Below are positions 25,421 to 34,809 of a stretch of 64,000 nucleotides of DNA, one piece after another; positions within the stretch are counted from its first letter, which is position 1, and every line of letters starts with the position of its first letter. The position numbers and the translations under genes are program-made. The stretch comes from Thiomicrorhabdus sp. Milos-T2 (GTDB taxonomy: Bacteria; Pseudomonadota; Gammaproteobacteria; Thiomicrospirales; Thiomicrospiraceae). The notes under the pieces were generated by a model. That model saw nothing but the letters and a program-made list of their open reading frames with translations. It did not search any database and had not been told where the DNA came from. The stretch spans positions 310,001 to 374,000 of the forward strand of contig NZ_KL370892.1 in NCBI RefSeq assembly GCF_000702325.1, written 5' to 3'.

Positions 25421-27217
25421 TTACATTACCCTTAAAGCAGCTAAAAATTCAAAGCCATAATTTTCTAATTTCTTTTCACCAACCCCATTAATGGCTAATA
25501 AATCTGCATCTGTTTGCGGTCTTTTTTGAGCCATTTCAACTAAAGTAGCATCACCAAAAATTTGATAAGCGGGTTTATCTTCACTTTCAGCAATCTCTTT
25601 GCGTAAAATTCTCAACTCTTCAAAACAATCTCTGTCTTTATCTAATAAAGTCTCTTTTGAAGAACTACGCTTACCAGGCCTGGTAACTTTACTCAGCGAC
25701 TTTTTAGGAAACGCTAACTGAATCTCAGTTTTACCTTTTAAAACATCACCAGAGAGCTCTGTAAGCTTTAATACCGAATAATTTTGAATATCTTGATAGA
25801 TATACCCTAAATGAATTAATTGACGCAAAATACTTGACCATTCTTGCGCTGAATACTCTTTACCCACACCATAAGTACTTAATTGATGATGATTCAAATT
25901 ACGGATACGTTCATTATCCATTCCACGTAACACATCAATGAGGTGTTTAGCACCAAACCCTTGCTGTAATCGGTAAATACAAGATAACGCTTTTTGGGCG
26001 GCTTCTTTGCCATCAAATAAGGTGGGAGGATCTAAACAAATATCACAATTTCCGCAAGCCTTATGACTCGGTTCTGAAAAATAATTAAGTAATACATTTC
26101 GTCGGCAAGTTTGCGCTTCCGCAAAATCAACCATACTAGAGAGTTTAAAATTCTCTAAACGACGTTGTTCTTCATCCGTGACATTTTCAACAAAATGTTT
26201 AGCGGTAGCCACATCTTGCATTCCAAATAACAGTAACGCTTCTGAAGGCAAACCATCACGCCCTGCTCGGCCTGTTTCTTGGTAATAACCTTCTATATTT
26301 TTGGGTAAATCATAATGCACCACAAAACGAACATTGGGTTTATCTATCCCCATTCCAAAAGCAACCGTGGCAACAACAATATCCACTTCATCTCGAATAA
26401 ATTGTTGATGCACAGTTTTTCTAATTTCTGTAGGTAAGCCAGCGTGATATGCTTTAGCGTTATAACCTTCATCTTTCAGTTTTTCTGCAACTTCTTCAAC
26501 CCGTTTACGACTTAACGCATAGATAATTCCGCTGACATTCGGTTGAGTCTCTAAAAACCCCAATAATTGTTTCATTGGATTGTTTTTTTCTAATACTCTA
26601 TAACGAATATTAGGACGATCAAAACTACTAACATGTACCTTAGGTTGATGAAACTGAAGCTTATCAATAATATCTTGGCGAGTAGCTCTATCTGCAGTAG
26701 CAGTAAGTGCAATAAAAGGCACTTGTTTAAACTTCTCTCTTAAAGCACCCATTTGACGATATTCAGGTCTAAAATCATGGCCCCACTGCGAAATACAATG
26801 AGCTTCATCAATCGCAAACAACGCAATAGGCATACTTTGTAAACGTTGAATAAAACTTTGATTAAGCAAACGTTCAGGAGAAACATATAACAAATCTAAT
26901 TCACCAGAATGCAGTTGAGATAAAACCGCTTCTGCCGATTGAGCATCTAAACTAGAGTTGTAATAAGCAGCCGCCACACCGTTAGCTTGTAGGGCTGAAA
27001 CTTGATCTTGCATTAAAGCAATTAACGGGGAAACCACAATGGCTGTGCCTGCTCTTAATAAAGCCGGAATTTGATAACAAAGTGATTTACCGCCTCCTGT
27101 AGGCATTAAAACAAAACAGTCTTGGCCAGAGATTAAATCTTCAATAATCTCTTGTTGCTGGCTTCTAAAAGAGTCGTAACCATAAACGGTTTGTAAAACA
27201 TCTAATGCAGTTTTCAT
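25421..27217 (-). CDS. recQ: ATP-dependent DNA helicase RecQ
   Basis: 598 residues. Superfamily 2 helicase motifs: Walker A MPTGGGKSLCYQIP, Walker B AIDEAHCISQWGHDFR, and motif VI QETGRAGRDG. The RQC zinc site has cysteines in QTCRRN...ACGNCDICLD, and a C-terminal HRDC domain (about 525-598) is present. It unwinds DNA 3'-5' in recombination and replication-fork repair. The iterated palindrome occurs within the gene at 25673-25684. The upstream gap carries another palindrome copy that could terminate the nitroreductase transcript. Confidence 0.97.
   Translation of the reverse strand: MKTALDVLQTVYGYDSFRSQQQEIIEDLISGQDCFVLMPTGGGKSLCYQIPALLRAGTAIVVSPLIALMQDQVSALQANGVAAAYYNSSLDAQSAEAVLSQLHSGELDLLYVSPERLLNQSFIQRLQSMPIALFAIDEAHCISQWGHDFRPEYRQMGALREKFKQVPFIALTATADRATRQDIIDKLQFHQPKVHVSSFDRPNIRYRVLEKNNPMKQLLGFLETQPNVSGIIYALSRKRVEEVAEKLKDEGYNAKAYHAGLPTEIRKTVHQQFIRDEVDIVVATVAFGMGIDKPNVRFVVHYDLPKNIEGYYQETGRAGRDGLPSEALLLFGMQDVATAKHFVENVTDEEQRRLENFKLSSMVDFAEAQTCRRNVLLNYFSEPSHKACGNCDICLDPPTLFDGKEAAQKALSCIYRLQQGFGAKHLIDVLRGMDNERIRNLNHHQLSTYGVGKEYSAQEWSSILRQLIHLGYIYQDIQNYSVLKLTELSGDVLKGKTEIQLAFPKKSLSKVTRPGKRSSSKETLLDKDRDCFEELRILRKEIAESEDKPAYQIFGDATLVEMAQKRPQTDADLLAINGVGEKKLENYGFEFLAALRVM
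25673..25684. repeat. Iterated palindrome inside recQ
   Basis: Perfect ACCAGGCCTGGT in frame in the linker before the HRDC domain, read on the minus strand as part of VTRPGK. Confidence 0.9.
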
Positions 27218-27306
27218 TTATTCTCGGGGGATTATTTAATTAGCGTTGTAAAAGTGCCGTTAAAATAGAGTATTTAACGACTTTAATCAAGCAATGAATA
27301 GAGTTT

Positions 27307-27318
27307 ACCAGGCCTGGT
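27307..27318. terminator. Iterated palindrome between nitroreductase and recQ genes
   Basis: Perfect ACCAGGCCTGGT, 16 bases beyond the nitroreductase stop codon (minus strand). A possible transcription terminator. Confidence 0.6.
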
Positions 27319-27333
27319 AGAATCATAAAAAAA

Positions 27334-27945
27334 TTACTCAAAATAGATTGTCACTTCTTCTATAGGTTTACGTTTAGGGGGGATTTTAGGCTGACAATTT
27401 TCTTCAATTTTTCCTAAATACAGTGCACCAATTAATTGAATATTTTCTGGTTCTATATTTAACAATTTATAAGTTCTAGAATCGTTAATAATCGGTCCTG
27501 TACTCCATTGCATACCCATATTTTGTTGCCAAGCCATTAAATGAAAGTTTTGAATAGCACAAGCACAAGCAGCGTAATCTTCTTGACGCACAATAGGGTC
27601 TTCTACAATTACCTGGCCAACTAAAATCACTTGAGGGATTGCTCTAAATTTTTGAAGAGCTTTTTCATAAAAAGATTGGTAACAACTTGGATCACTTTGC
27701 GTTTTTTTCTTTGCTCGATTATCCGCGTAAACTTCAGCTAATTGATTTTTAAGATTTTCGCCTGCTATATAAAAACGCCAAGGCTGAGTTAATTTATGAT
27801 TAGGTGCCCAAATAGCGGCTTGCAAACAATTCTGCAATTCAATAGAGTCAATTGGATGAATTTTTGAGTCTAAAAATTGGTAACATGTTCTTCTTTCTTT
27901 AATTAATTTTAATAAAGAATGAGTATTAATTGGTGTGGATTGCAT
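27334..27945 (-). CDS. Nitroreductase family flavoprotein
   Basis: 203 residues. The family pattern is clear: an N-terminal RRTCYQF segment (equivalent to the usual RRS-R-F), AAIWAPNHKLTQPWRFYI near residue 50, and a later QNMGMQWSTGPI segment lining the flavin site. FMN-dependent NAD(P)H oxidoreductase of unknown physiological substrate, cytoplasmic. It resembles the small YdjA-type nitroreductases. It shares strand with recQ, separated by a palindrome, and its start lies at the edge of the DnaA-box-containing gap upstream of the OxyR-like gene. Confidence 0.88.
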   Translation of the reverse strand: MQSTPINTHSLLKLIKERRTCYQFLDSKIHPIDSIELQNCLQAAIWAPNHKLTQPWRFYIAGENLKNQLAEVYADNRAKKKTQSDPSCYQSFYEKALQKFRAIPQVILVGQVIVEDPIVRQEDYAACACAIQNFHLMAWQQNMGMQWSTGPIINDSRTYKLLNIEPENIQLIGALYLGKIEENCQPKIPPKRKPIEEVTIYFE

Positions 27946-27999
27946 TAATAGAGACCTTTGCTTTGCGTTTCAATGAGGTTGTAAATTTAAGATAAGCCT

Positions 28000-28257
28000 T
28001 ATGGATAACTTATTTATATTTGTGGATAACTATCAATAAATAGACAATGTTAAATTTTATCCACAATTCACGCACACTTACACACATACTTTATCAGAAA
28101 CTATACCCACAACTTAATCACAAACTAACTAATTGATAAAATCATTAAAATTCAACTTATCTACATAAATCTCTGCTCTAATAAGAATAAAAAGAAGTTA
28201 TATATATAAAAAATATATACTTTACTTAGATAACGACTTCATAGCCAATTATCCACT
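28000..28257. promoter_or_regulatory. Cluster of DnaA-box-like sites in AT-rich divergent gap
   Basis: Two perfect DnaA boxes: TTATCCACA at 28057-28065 and its complement TGTGGATAA at 28021-28029. Three one-mismatch sites: TATGGATAA at 28000-28008, TTATCTACA at 28157-28165, TTATCCACT at 28249-28257. The 348-bp gap 27946-28293 is strongly AT-rich, with TATATA runs near 28200. It could be a replication origin, a DnaA titration site or DnaA-controlled promoters. A MITE-end relic (GAGACCTTTGC) lies at 27951-27961. Confidence 0.55.
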
Positions 28258-28293
28258 ATATTCAAAAAAAATGACTTTATAAAAGATCTTTCT

Positions 28294-29211
28294 ATGACAT
28301 TAAATGAACTTAAATATATTGTTGCAGTCGCCAAAGAAAAACATTTTAGAAAAGCTTCTGAACTCTGTTTTGTGAGTCAACCAACTTTAAGTGTGGCAAT
28401 TAAAAAGTTAGAAGATGAATTAGGCATCACCCTATTTGAAAGACGTAAACAAGATGTATTAATTACCCCAATAGGAAAAAAAATTATTAGCATTGCTGAA
28501 GAGATTTTAGAACGCAGTAATGACATTAAACAAATTGCTAAAGAAGCCCAAGGTGATTTAACAACAGAATTAAAAATTGGAGCCATTTATACTATTGCGC
28601 CCTATTTACTTCCTAAATTAATACCTAGTTTTCATAAAATAGCACCCAATATTCCTTTGGTTATTGATGAAAACTATACGCATGTTTTAGCGAATCAATT
28701 AAAATCGGGTGAATTAGATATTGTGATTCTCTCTTTGCCTTTTAACGAACCTAATATTGAAACTTACCCTCTCTATGAAGAAACTTTTAGTGCCGTTGTC
28801 CCTAATAACAGTTCTTTAGCTAAAAGTAATAAAGCCGTTGATTTAGAGAATTTAAAAGATGAAACCGTTTTATTATTAGGTTCAGGCCATTGTTTTAGAG
28901 ATCAAGTGGTAGAGGCTTTTCCTAATTTAATTAATATTAATAATCAAAATAGCCATTTACAAAAAACATTTGAAGGCAGTTCATTAGAAACTATTCGTTA
29001 TATGGTTTCTTCGGGTGCAGGTATATCTATATTTCCATGCACATCGCTCTCAGAACGCGATGAGGAGCTTTTTACAATAAAGCCAATAAAATCCCCTGTA
29101 CCAAAAAGAACGGTTGCTCTTGCATGGCGTAAGACGTTTTCAAGAATGCAGGCTTTAGAATTATTTAAACAGGCAATTGAAGAAATTAAAATTCCTTGTA
29201 CTTTTTCTTAG
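28294..29211 (+). CDS. LysR-type regulator, OxyR-like, lacking the second redox cysteine
   Basis: 305 residues. The N-terminal LysR helix-turn-helix is at about 1-60 (MTLNELKYIVAVAKEKHFRKA, SQPTLSVAIKKLEDELG). The effector domain has OxyR signatures such as LLLGSGHCFRDQV, in which the Cys matches the peroxide-reactive Cys199 of E. coli OxyR, and SSLETIRYMVSSGAGISIFP. The position expected for Cys208 has no Cys (VVEAFPNL). It could sense peroxide through a sulfenic acid or another cysteine. It may control the nearby cytochrome c peroxidase, but no operator was identified. Confidence 0.85.
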   Translation: MTLNELKYIVAVAKEKHFRKASELCFVSQPTLSVAIKKLEDELGITLFERRKQDVLITPIGKKIISIAEEILERSNDIKQIAKEAQGDLTTELKIGAIYTIAPYLLPKLIPSFHKIAPNIPLVIDENYTHVLANQLKSGELDIVILSLPFNEPNIETYPLYEETFSAVVPNNSSLAKSNKAVDLENLKDETVLLLGSGHCFRDQVVEAFPNLININNQNSHLQKTFEGSSLETIRYMVSSGAGISIFPCTSLSERDEELFTIKPIKSPVPKRTVALAWRKTFSRMQALELFKQAIEEIKIPCTFS

Positions 29212-29270
29212 TACTTTTTCTTAAATAGATTAAACTTTTAAAAACTAAATAATCTCAAGTAAAAAATAAA

Positions 29271-30032
29271 ATGAAATATAACCTACAAATAAAAACTCTA
29301 TTATTAATCAGCCTTTTCAGTTTAAATGCTTGGAGTAATACCCAAGCAGAGGTTCCCAAAAAAGCACCGGAAGTAATGAATTCAGAAGATCCCTATGAAT
29401 CATTTAACCGAGTGATGTTTGATTTTAATATGGGGTTTAACGATACCCTAGGTAGACCTATTGCAGATGTATATAACGGGATATTGCCCCAACCTGCTAG
29501 AACAGGAATTAGTAATGTTTTTGGTAATTTAAAAACACCGCTATCAGCACTTAACTGTTTTTTGCAAGGCAAACCAGAAGAGGGTCTTTCTGAAATTATG
29601 CGATTTACAATTAACAGTACTTTTGGGTTATTTGGATTACTTGATATTGCCGAACCTGCTGGCTTAGAAGCTAAACAAGAAGATTTTGGACAAACTTTAT
29701 ATCAATGGGGTGTTTGGAATGAAAGTAACTATTTAGTTTTACCAATTGTAGGCTCTTATACCACACGAGAATTAGTCGGTGGTTTAGGTGATAGTGCTGC
29801 AGATCCTATTTATAGAACCGTTTTAGAAGATACAGATTCTTCTGGTAGAGTGTTGATATATATGGGAGATAAATTTATTAGTTACACCAAAGTTGTGAAA
29901 TTACTAGAAGATATGAAAAATCAACCTGACCCTTATGTCTTTAGTCGAGAGAGCTACTTACAGTATCGCACTAATCTTATTTATGATGGTAATCCCCCTC
30001 AAAACAACTTAGATGATTTTGATTTTGAATAA
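29271..30032 (+). CDS. mlaA: MlaA/VacJ family outer-membrane lipid asymmetry protein
   Basis: 253 residues. Core family sequence: DPYESFNRVMFDFNMGFNDTLGRPIADVY, then INSTFGLFGLLDIAEPAGLEAKQEDFGQTLYQWG and NYLVLPIVGSYTTRELVG. MlaA removes misplaced phospholipids from the outer leaflet together with OmpC-type porins and MlaC. The signal peptide (residues 1-26) ends LNAWSNTQA and has no lipobox cysteine, unlike most MlaA lipoproteins. The histidine kinase gene begins at the base after the stop codon, so translation is probably coupled. Confidence 0.92.
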   Translation: MKYNLQIKTLLLISLFSLNAWSNTQAEVPKKAPEVMNSEDPYESFNRVMFDFNMGFNDTLGRPIADVYNGILPQPARTGISNVFGNLKTPLSALNCFLQGKPEEGLSEIMRFTINSTFGLFGLLDIAEPAGLEAKQEDFGQTLYQWGVWNESNYLVLPIVGSYTTRELVGGLGDSAADPIYRTVLEDTDSSGRVLIYMGDKFISYTKVVKLLEDMKNQPDPYVFSRESYLQYRTNLIYDGNPPQNNLDDFDFE

Positions 30033-31814
30033 ATGAATACTTTAGAGACTAAAAATAATTCGTTTCAAGAAACCCTTCAAAAACAACAGTTATTGTTAGT
30101 TTTAGAAAATACCCTGAGTAGTAGTTTGGGTAATTTTGGTGTTGCGCTTTTAATAACCTTAATTTTTAACCATTTTATGGACAGTGCGCTGGTCTATGGA
30201 TGGTTTTTCTTTATGACCGTTATTTCTACAATACGATTTTTTGTTGGGAAGTATCTTTATAAAAAGATAAAACAAGGTATTTATAAATCAGAATATGAAA
30301 TGGCAATTTATATTATTGTTGTTTTAACAGGAATAGGTTGGGGTAGCGCTGCTGTTTTATTTATTAATGAACAAAATATTCAAACAAATTCTTATTTAGC
30401 AATTGCTATAGCTGGAATAGTAGCAGGAAGTACAGCATCACTCATCTCTATTAAAAAACTATTTTTTAGCTTTTTAATTACCTCTTTATTTCCAACGTTT
30501 TTGATATTTTTATTTGTCGGTGGAATAGAAAATCTCTATTTTTCAATGATGATCTTATTTTTTATTTTGTTTATGTTTAAAAATGGGAATGTGTTTAGTT
30601 CTAATATTGCTGAGAATGTAAAATTAATTCATGAAAATAAAGTATTAATTAAAAACCTTGAAATAGAAAAAAATCATGCTTTACAAACAAGTGAGTTAAA
30701 AAGTCAATTTTTAGCGAATATGTCACATGAAATTCGTACGCCAATGAACGCTATTTTAGGTTTTATTCATCTTTTAAAAGAGAATGAAGTAGACTCTAAA
30801 AGAATCAGTTATTTTGATTCTGTTATTTATTCAAGTGAAAATTTATTACATATTATTAACAATATTTTAGATTTCAGTAAAATTGAATGTAATCAATTAA
30901 AAATAGTAAAAAATTCTTTTAATCCAACACCTTTATTTAAAAACACCCTACAAATTTTTGAAGATGAAGCGAATCAAAAAAATATTCAATTAGAATTTAG
31001 TTGTAAGGAAAGTCTTCCTAACAAAATTATAGGTGATGAATTTAGACTGACTCAAATTATTAGTAATTTAGTCTCCAATGCCATTAAATTTTCATTAGAA
31101 AATGTCAATGTGATCCTGCAAGCCAGCTACAACCAAAAAACCGGTAAATTATCGGTTGCTGTTTATGATGAAGGGATTGGAATTTCTAAAGAAAAACAAC
31201 AAGAAATATTTGAGTCTTTTTACCAAGTCGACTCGTCAACAACTCGTAAATTTGGTGGTATAGGTTTAGGGTTATCTATTTCATCAATGTTAGTAAAAAA
31301 AATGGGTGGAAAACTTGAAGTTGAATCGGTTGAAAATAAAGGCAGTAAATTCTTTTTTACCATACCAGCACCGGTTGATCAAACGACTAATATTAAGCCT
31401 GAGTTGGCTCAAAAAAATATAACAGAATTTAAACCTATAAATGGCCATATTTTGTTGGTTGAAGATGTACTGTTAAATCAAAAATTAATGATTGCGTATT
31501 TGAATAAATTTGGTCTCACTTATGAGATTGCTAAAGATGGTCTTGAAGCGGTTCAAGCTTTTAAAAATAGCGAGTTTTCAGTGATTTTAATGGATGAAAA
31601 TATGCCTAATATGTCAGGTATAGAAGCGACTCATGAAATTCGTAAAATAGAGTTGTTAAATAACCGTCAACCTATCCCTATTATTGCGGTCACTGCCAAT
31701 GCTTTAAAGGACGATAAAGCCCGTTTTTTAGCTGAAGGTTTCAATGAATATTTACCAAAGCCTGTTAATATCAAACTACTCTATCAAACCTTAGATAAAG
31801 TGATTAACGATTAA
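30033..31814 (+). CDS. Hybrid sensor histidine kinase with receiver domain
   Basis: 593 residues. Six or so N-terminal membrane helices (about 25-190) form an integral membrane sensor module with almost no external loops. A coiled coil leads into the HisKA domain (FLANMSHEIRTPMNAILGFI, phospho-His about residue 234). The HATPase_c domain has N (LVSNAIKF), G1 (YDEGIGI) and G2 (GGIGLGLSI) boxes. The C-terminal receiver (about 470-590) has phospho-Asp in ILMDENMPNMSG and Lys in YLPKPV. No partner HPt or output gene is adjacent. Immediate coupling to mlaA suggests an envelope-related signal, by inference only. Confidence 0.93.
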   Translation: MNTLETKNNSFQETLQKQQLLLVLENTLSSSLGNFGVALLITLIFNHFMDSALVYGWFFFMTVISTIRFFVGKYLYKKIKQGIYKSEYEMAIYIIVVLTGIGWGSAAVLFINEQNIQTNSYLAIAIAGIVAGSTASLISIKKLFFSFLITSLFPTFLIFLFVGGIENLYFSMMILFFILFMFKNGNVFSSNIAENVKLIHENKVLIKNLEIEKNHALQTSELKSQFLANMSHEIRTPMNAILGFIHLLKENEVDSKRISYFDSVIYSSENLLHIINNILDFSKIECNQLKIVKNSFNPTPLFKNTLQIFEDEANQKNIQLEFSCKESLPNKIIGDEFRLTQIISNLVSNAIKFSLENVNVILQASYNQKTGKLSVAVYDEGIGISKEKQQEIFESFYQVDSSTTRKFGGIGLGLSISSMLVKKMGGKLEVESVENKGSKFFFTIPAPVDQTTNIKPELAQKNITEFKPINGHILLVEDVLLNQKLMIAYLNKFGLTYEIAKDGLEAVQAFKNSEFSVILMDENMPNMSGIEATHEIRKIELLNNRQPIPIIAVTANALKDDKARFLAEGFNEYLPKPVNIKLLYQTLDKVIND

Positions 31815-31824
31815 ATCAATAACT

Positions 31825-31836
31825 ACCAGGCCTGGT
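31825..31836. repeat. Iterated palindrome, 20-bp form, after the hybrid kinase
   Basis: Core ACCAGGCCTGGT within a perfect 20-bp palindrome (31821-31840) ending in a short T run, 10 bases after the kinase stop codon. It is followed by a second, conventional terminator. Confidence 0.9.
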
Positions 31837-31860
31837 AGTTTTGGTTAATTTAAAACAATA

Positions 31861-31885
31861 AAAAACCCGCAAATGCGGGTTTTTA
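31861..31885. terminator. Bidirectional terminator between kinase and nhaA genes
   Basis: Perfect 10-bp stem AAAAACCCGC / GCGGGTTTTT with loop AAAT. A-run on one side and T-run on the other suit both converging transcripts. Confidence 0.93.
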
Positions 31886-31916
31886 AGTATTTTATATTGC
31901 TAAGGTCTCAGTTTAT

Positions 31917-33287
31917 TTAATCAATAGAATGGATGGGTTTGGCTATAAAACGTAACCAAATAAATCCAATTAAACCTGCAAATAGAGACGCAAATAAAAT
32001 CCCTGTTTTAGCTTGTAAAAGCATCTCTAATCCACCTTCAGAACCATACCAAGCCAGTTCAGCGATAAAGATAGACATAGTAAAACCAATGCCCCCTAAA
32101 AATGAGACCCCAAAGATTTGACTCATGGTGGTATTTTTAGGCATACGTGCTAATCCAAGTTTAATCGCGATTAAGGCAAAACCGCTAATGCCAACCACTT
32201 TACCAATGACCAGGCCTGCCATAACCCCCATAGTAACCGGTTCAAATAACATAGCTTGCATACCATTAAAGTGAAGGGCGATACCTGCATTAGCTAAGGC
32301 AAATAGGGGAATAACGATTAAACTCACCGGTAAATGAAAATCATGTTCTAAACGATTAAGTGGGGCCTGTACAGCGTGAACGGTATCTTCCATGTGATGA
32401 AGTACGGCTTTTTGTTGATCATGTAATTCATGATTTTCCCCCACGGGATATTGTTTAAATTTATCCGTGAGCTTACCCATATGTTGGTCAAAAAATTGTG
32501 GATCAAATTTAGGTTTATGAGGAATAGCCAGCGCCGTTAAGATACCGGCAATGGTTGCGTGAACACCCGATTCCAACATAAATATCCACATAATCCCGCC
32601 GATAATAAAATAGGGCAATGGCTGATGAATACCAAAACGATTAAAGGCAATTAAAATACCAAAAAAAGCAAAGGCCATGAGTAACGAGAACATATGAATT
32701 TGGTCGGTATAGAATAAGGCAATCACCGTCACGGCCATTAAATCATCGACAATTGCCAATGCCACTAAAAAAGTCACTAAAGCAACCGGAACGCGTCGTC
32801 CTAATAAAACCAACGCACTAATGGCAAAAGCAATATCGGTTGCCATAGGGATTCCCCAACCATTTTCACTTGGTAATCCAAAGTTGATGTAGTAATAAAT
32901 AAGAGCGGGCACGGCCACACCGCCAATTGCCGCAAAAATCGGTAACATTGCATTTTTAGGTTCAGATAATTCACCACTTAATACTTCACGCTTAATCTCT
33001 AAACCAATCACAAAAAAGAATAAAGCCATCAAGCCATCATTTATCCAATGGTGAAGAGAGTGATCAATACTAAAACTTCCCACACTCACGGTTAAATGAG
33101 TATGGAAAATATGAGCATAGGTTTCAGCTAAAGGCGAGTTGGCTAAAATAAGCGCAACCACGGTCATTAGCATTAACACTAAACCTGTTGTGGTTTGTTG
33201 ATGTAAGAAATGTTCAAAAGGCGTCGCGACCTTATTAAACATACGTTCCCAGGGAGCGAGAATTTTATATTTTGGTAATGGTTTCAT
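31917..33287 (-). CDS. nhaA: Na+/H+ antiporter NhaA
   Basis: 456 residues, about 12 helices. The ion-binding aspartate pair is in LVALAIVDDLMAVTVIALFY, matching Asp163/Asp164 of E. coli NhaA; WINDGLMALFFFVIGLEIKRE and GWGIPMATDIAFAISAL are also conserved. It exports Na+ in exchange for H+ across the inner membrane. It is longer than the E. coli protein, mainly from a hydrophilic loop at about 255-305 (KPKFDPQFFDQHMGKL...). It diverges from nhaD across a 75-bp gap, so the two antiporters may be coordinately controlled. Confidence 0.95.
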   Translation of the reverse strand: MKPLPKYKILAPWERMFNKVATPFEHFLHQQTTTGLVLMLMTVVALILANSPLAETYAHIFHTHLTVSVGSFSIDHSLHHWINDGLMALFFFVIGLEIKREVLSGELSEPKNAMLPIFAAIGGVAVPALIYYYINFGLPSENGWGIPMATDIAFAISALVLLGRRVPVALVTFLVALAIVDDLMAVTVIALFYTDQIHMFSLLMAFAFFGILIAFNRFGIHQPLPYFIIGGIMWIFMLESGVHATIAGILTALAIPHKPKFDPQFFDQHMGKLTDKFKQYPVGENHELHDQQKAVLHHMEDTVHAVQAPLNRLEHDFHLPVSLIVIPLFALANAGIALHFNGMQAMLFEPVTMGVMAGLVIGKVVGISGFALIAIKLGLARMPKNTTMSQIFGVSFLGGIGFTMSIFIAELAWYGSEGGLEMLLQAKTGILFASLFAGLIGFIWLRFIAKPIHSID

Positions 33288-33362
33288 GTTATTAATTCTT
33301 TTTATTTCAATAGTCTCAAACCATTATAATACAGGGAATATTTTCAATAGAAAGGGTTAAAA

Positions 33363-34781
33363 ATGAAAAACGTTTTATTGTTTTTAGGCTTAAGTCTGGG
33401 CTTGTTATTACCAAGCCTGGGGTACGCCAGTGAAACAGAAAACTTAATGGACTTAACGGGTCATTGGGCAGGCTATTTAAGCATTGGTATTTTTGTGGCG
33501 GCTTATCTATTAGTCATGACCGAAGAATTTACGCATTTAAGAAAATCTAAACCGGTTATTTTAGCGGCGGGCTTAATTTGGTCACTAATTGCTTATGTGA
33601 TGATTCAAAATGATATGCCGAATGTTGCGGAAGAAGCGGTTCGCCATAATATTTTAGAGTTTGCAGAGCTCTTTTTATTCTTATTAGCCGCAATGACTTA
33701 CATCAATGCGATGGAAGAGCGTCGAGTATTTGGTGCTTTGCGTGGTTGGCTAGTTTCTAAAGGTTTTACTTATAAACAACTCTTTTGGATTACTGGTTTA
33801 TTAGCTTTCTTTATTTCACCTGTTGCAGATAACTTAACCACTGCGCTTCTAATGGGAGCCGTCATTTTAGCGGTTGGCGCAAATTCACCTAAATTTGTAA
33901 CCCTAGGGTTTATAAACGTGGTGGTTGCCGCTAATGCGGGGGGTGCCTTTAGTCCATTTGGTGACATTACAACGCTAATGGTTTGGCAAAAAGGATTGCT
34001 GCATTTCAATGAGTTTTTTAACCTGTTTATACCAGCTTTAGTCAACTTTGCTGTACCCGCTATTTTAATGACCTTTTTCTTACCAAAAGGGGCGCCAAAA
34101 GCATTAAATGAAACCATTGCAATGCGACGTGGGGCTAAACGTATTGTTTTCTTATTCTTTATTACGATTACGACTGCGGTTTCTATGCACAACTTCTTAC
34201 ATATGCCACCGGTATTGGGCATGATGATGGGGCTGGCTTATTTACAATTCTTTGCTTATTTCTTAAAGAAAACCGGTGAAGTCTCTTACGAATATAGCAG
34301 TATGGGTGAAGGGGAAACTCACGGTAAACTTCAACCGGTTACATTCGATATATTTAACAAAATTGCCCGTTCAGAGTGGGATACCTTACTGTTCTTCTTT
34401 GGGGTTATTTTGGCAGTTGGTGGTTTGGGAACCTTAGGATATTTATCATTAGCTTCTGAAGTCATGTATACCCAATGGGGCGCAACTAATGCCAACATTG
34501 CTGTAGGGGTATTTTCTTCAATTGTTGATAATATACCGGTGATGTTTGCGGTATTAACGATGAATCCAGATATGAGTGATGGACAATGGTTGTTAGTGAC
34601 ATTAACAGCTGGGGTAGGGGGTTCATTACTTTCAGTTGGTTCGGCTGCTGGGGTCGCCTTAATGGGACAATCAAAAGGCCAATACACTTTCTTTAGTCAC
34701 CTTAAATGGACACCTGCGATTGCTTTAGGTTATATCGCTAGTATTTGGGTACATATGATGATTAATAGTCAGCTATTTTAA
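33363..34781 (+). CDS. nhaD: Na+/H+ antiporter NhaD
   Basis: 472 residues. A signal-like first helix ends GYASE, followed by about 12 transmembrane helices. Conserved ion-transporter superfamily segments include ISPVADNLTTALLMGAVILAVG, NAGGAFSPFGDITTLMVW and the C-terminal SSIVDNIPVMFAVLTMNPDMS...GGSLLSVGSAAGVALMGQ. NhaD is typical of marine and alkaliphilic bacteria and supports sodium homeostasis at alkaline pH. Two polar helices match the usual pair containing Asp and Thr/Ser residues. A strong terminator follows. Confidence 0.95.
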   Translation: MKNVLLFLGLSLGLLLPSLGYASETENLMDLTGHWAGYLSIGIFVAAYLLVMTEEFTHLRKSKPVILAAGLIWSLIAYVMIQNDMPNVAEEAVRHNILEFAELFLFLLAAMTYINAMEERRVFGALRGWLVSKGFTYKQLFWITGLLAFFISPVADNLTTALLMGAVILAVGANSPKFVTLGFINVVVAANAGGAFSPFGDITTLMVWQKGLLHFNEFFNLFIPALVNFAVPAILMTFFLPKGAPKALNETIAMRRGAKRIVFLFFITITTAVSMHNFLHMPPVLGMMMGLAYLQFFAYFLKKTGEVSYEYSSMGEGETHGKLQPVTFDIFNKIARSEWDTLLFFFGVILAVGGLGTLGYLSLASEVMYTQWGATNANIAVGVFSSIVDNIPVMFAVLTMNPDMSDGQWLLVTLTAGVGGSLLSVGSAAGVALMGQSKGQYTFFSHLKWTPAIALGYIASIWVHMMINSQLF

Positions 34782-34809
34782 AAATTAAATTTACTCTATT
34801 TAAAAATGT

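Noticed and set aside
33770-34222. 150-codon minus-strand ORF inside nhaD
   Set aside because: Antisense of conserved NhaD helices, no family resemblance.
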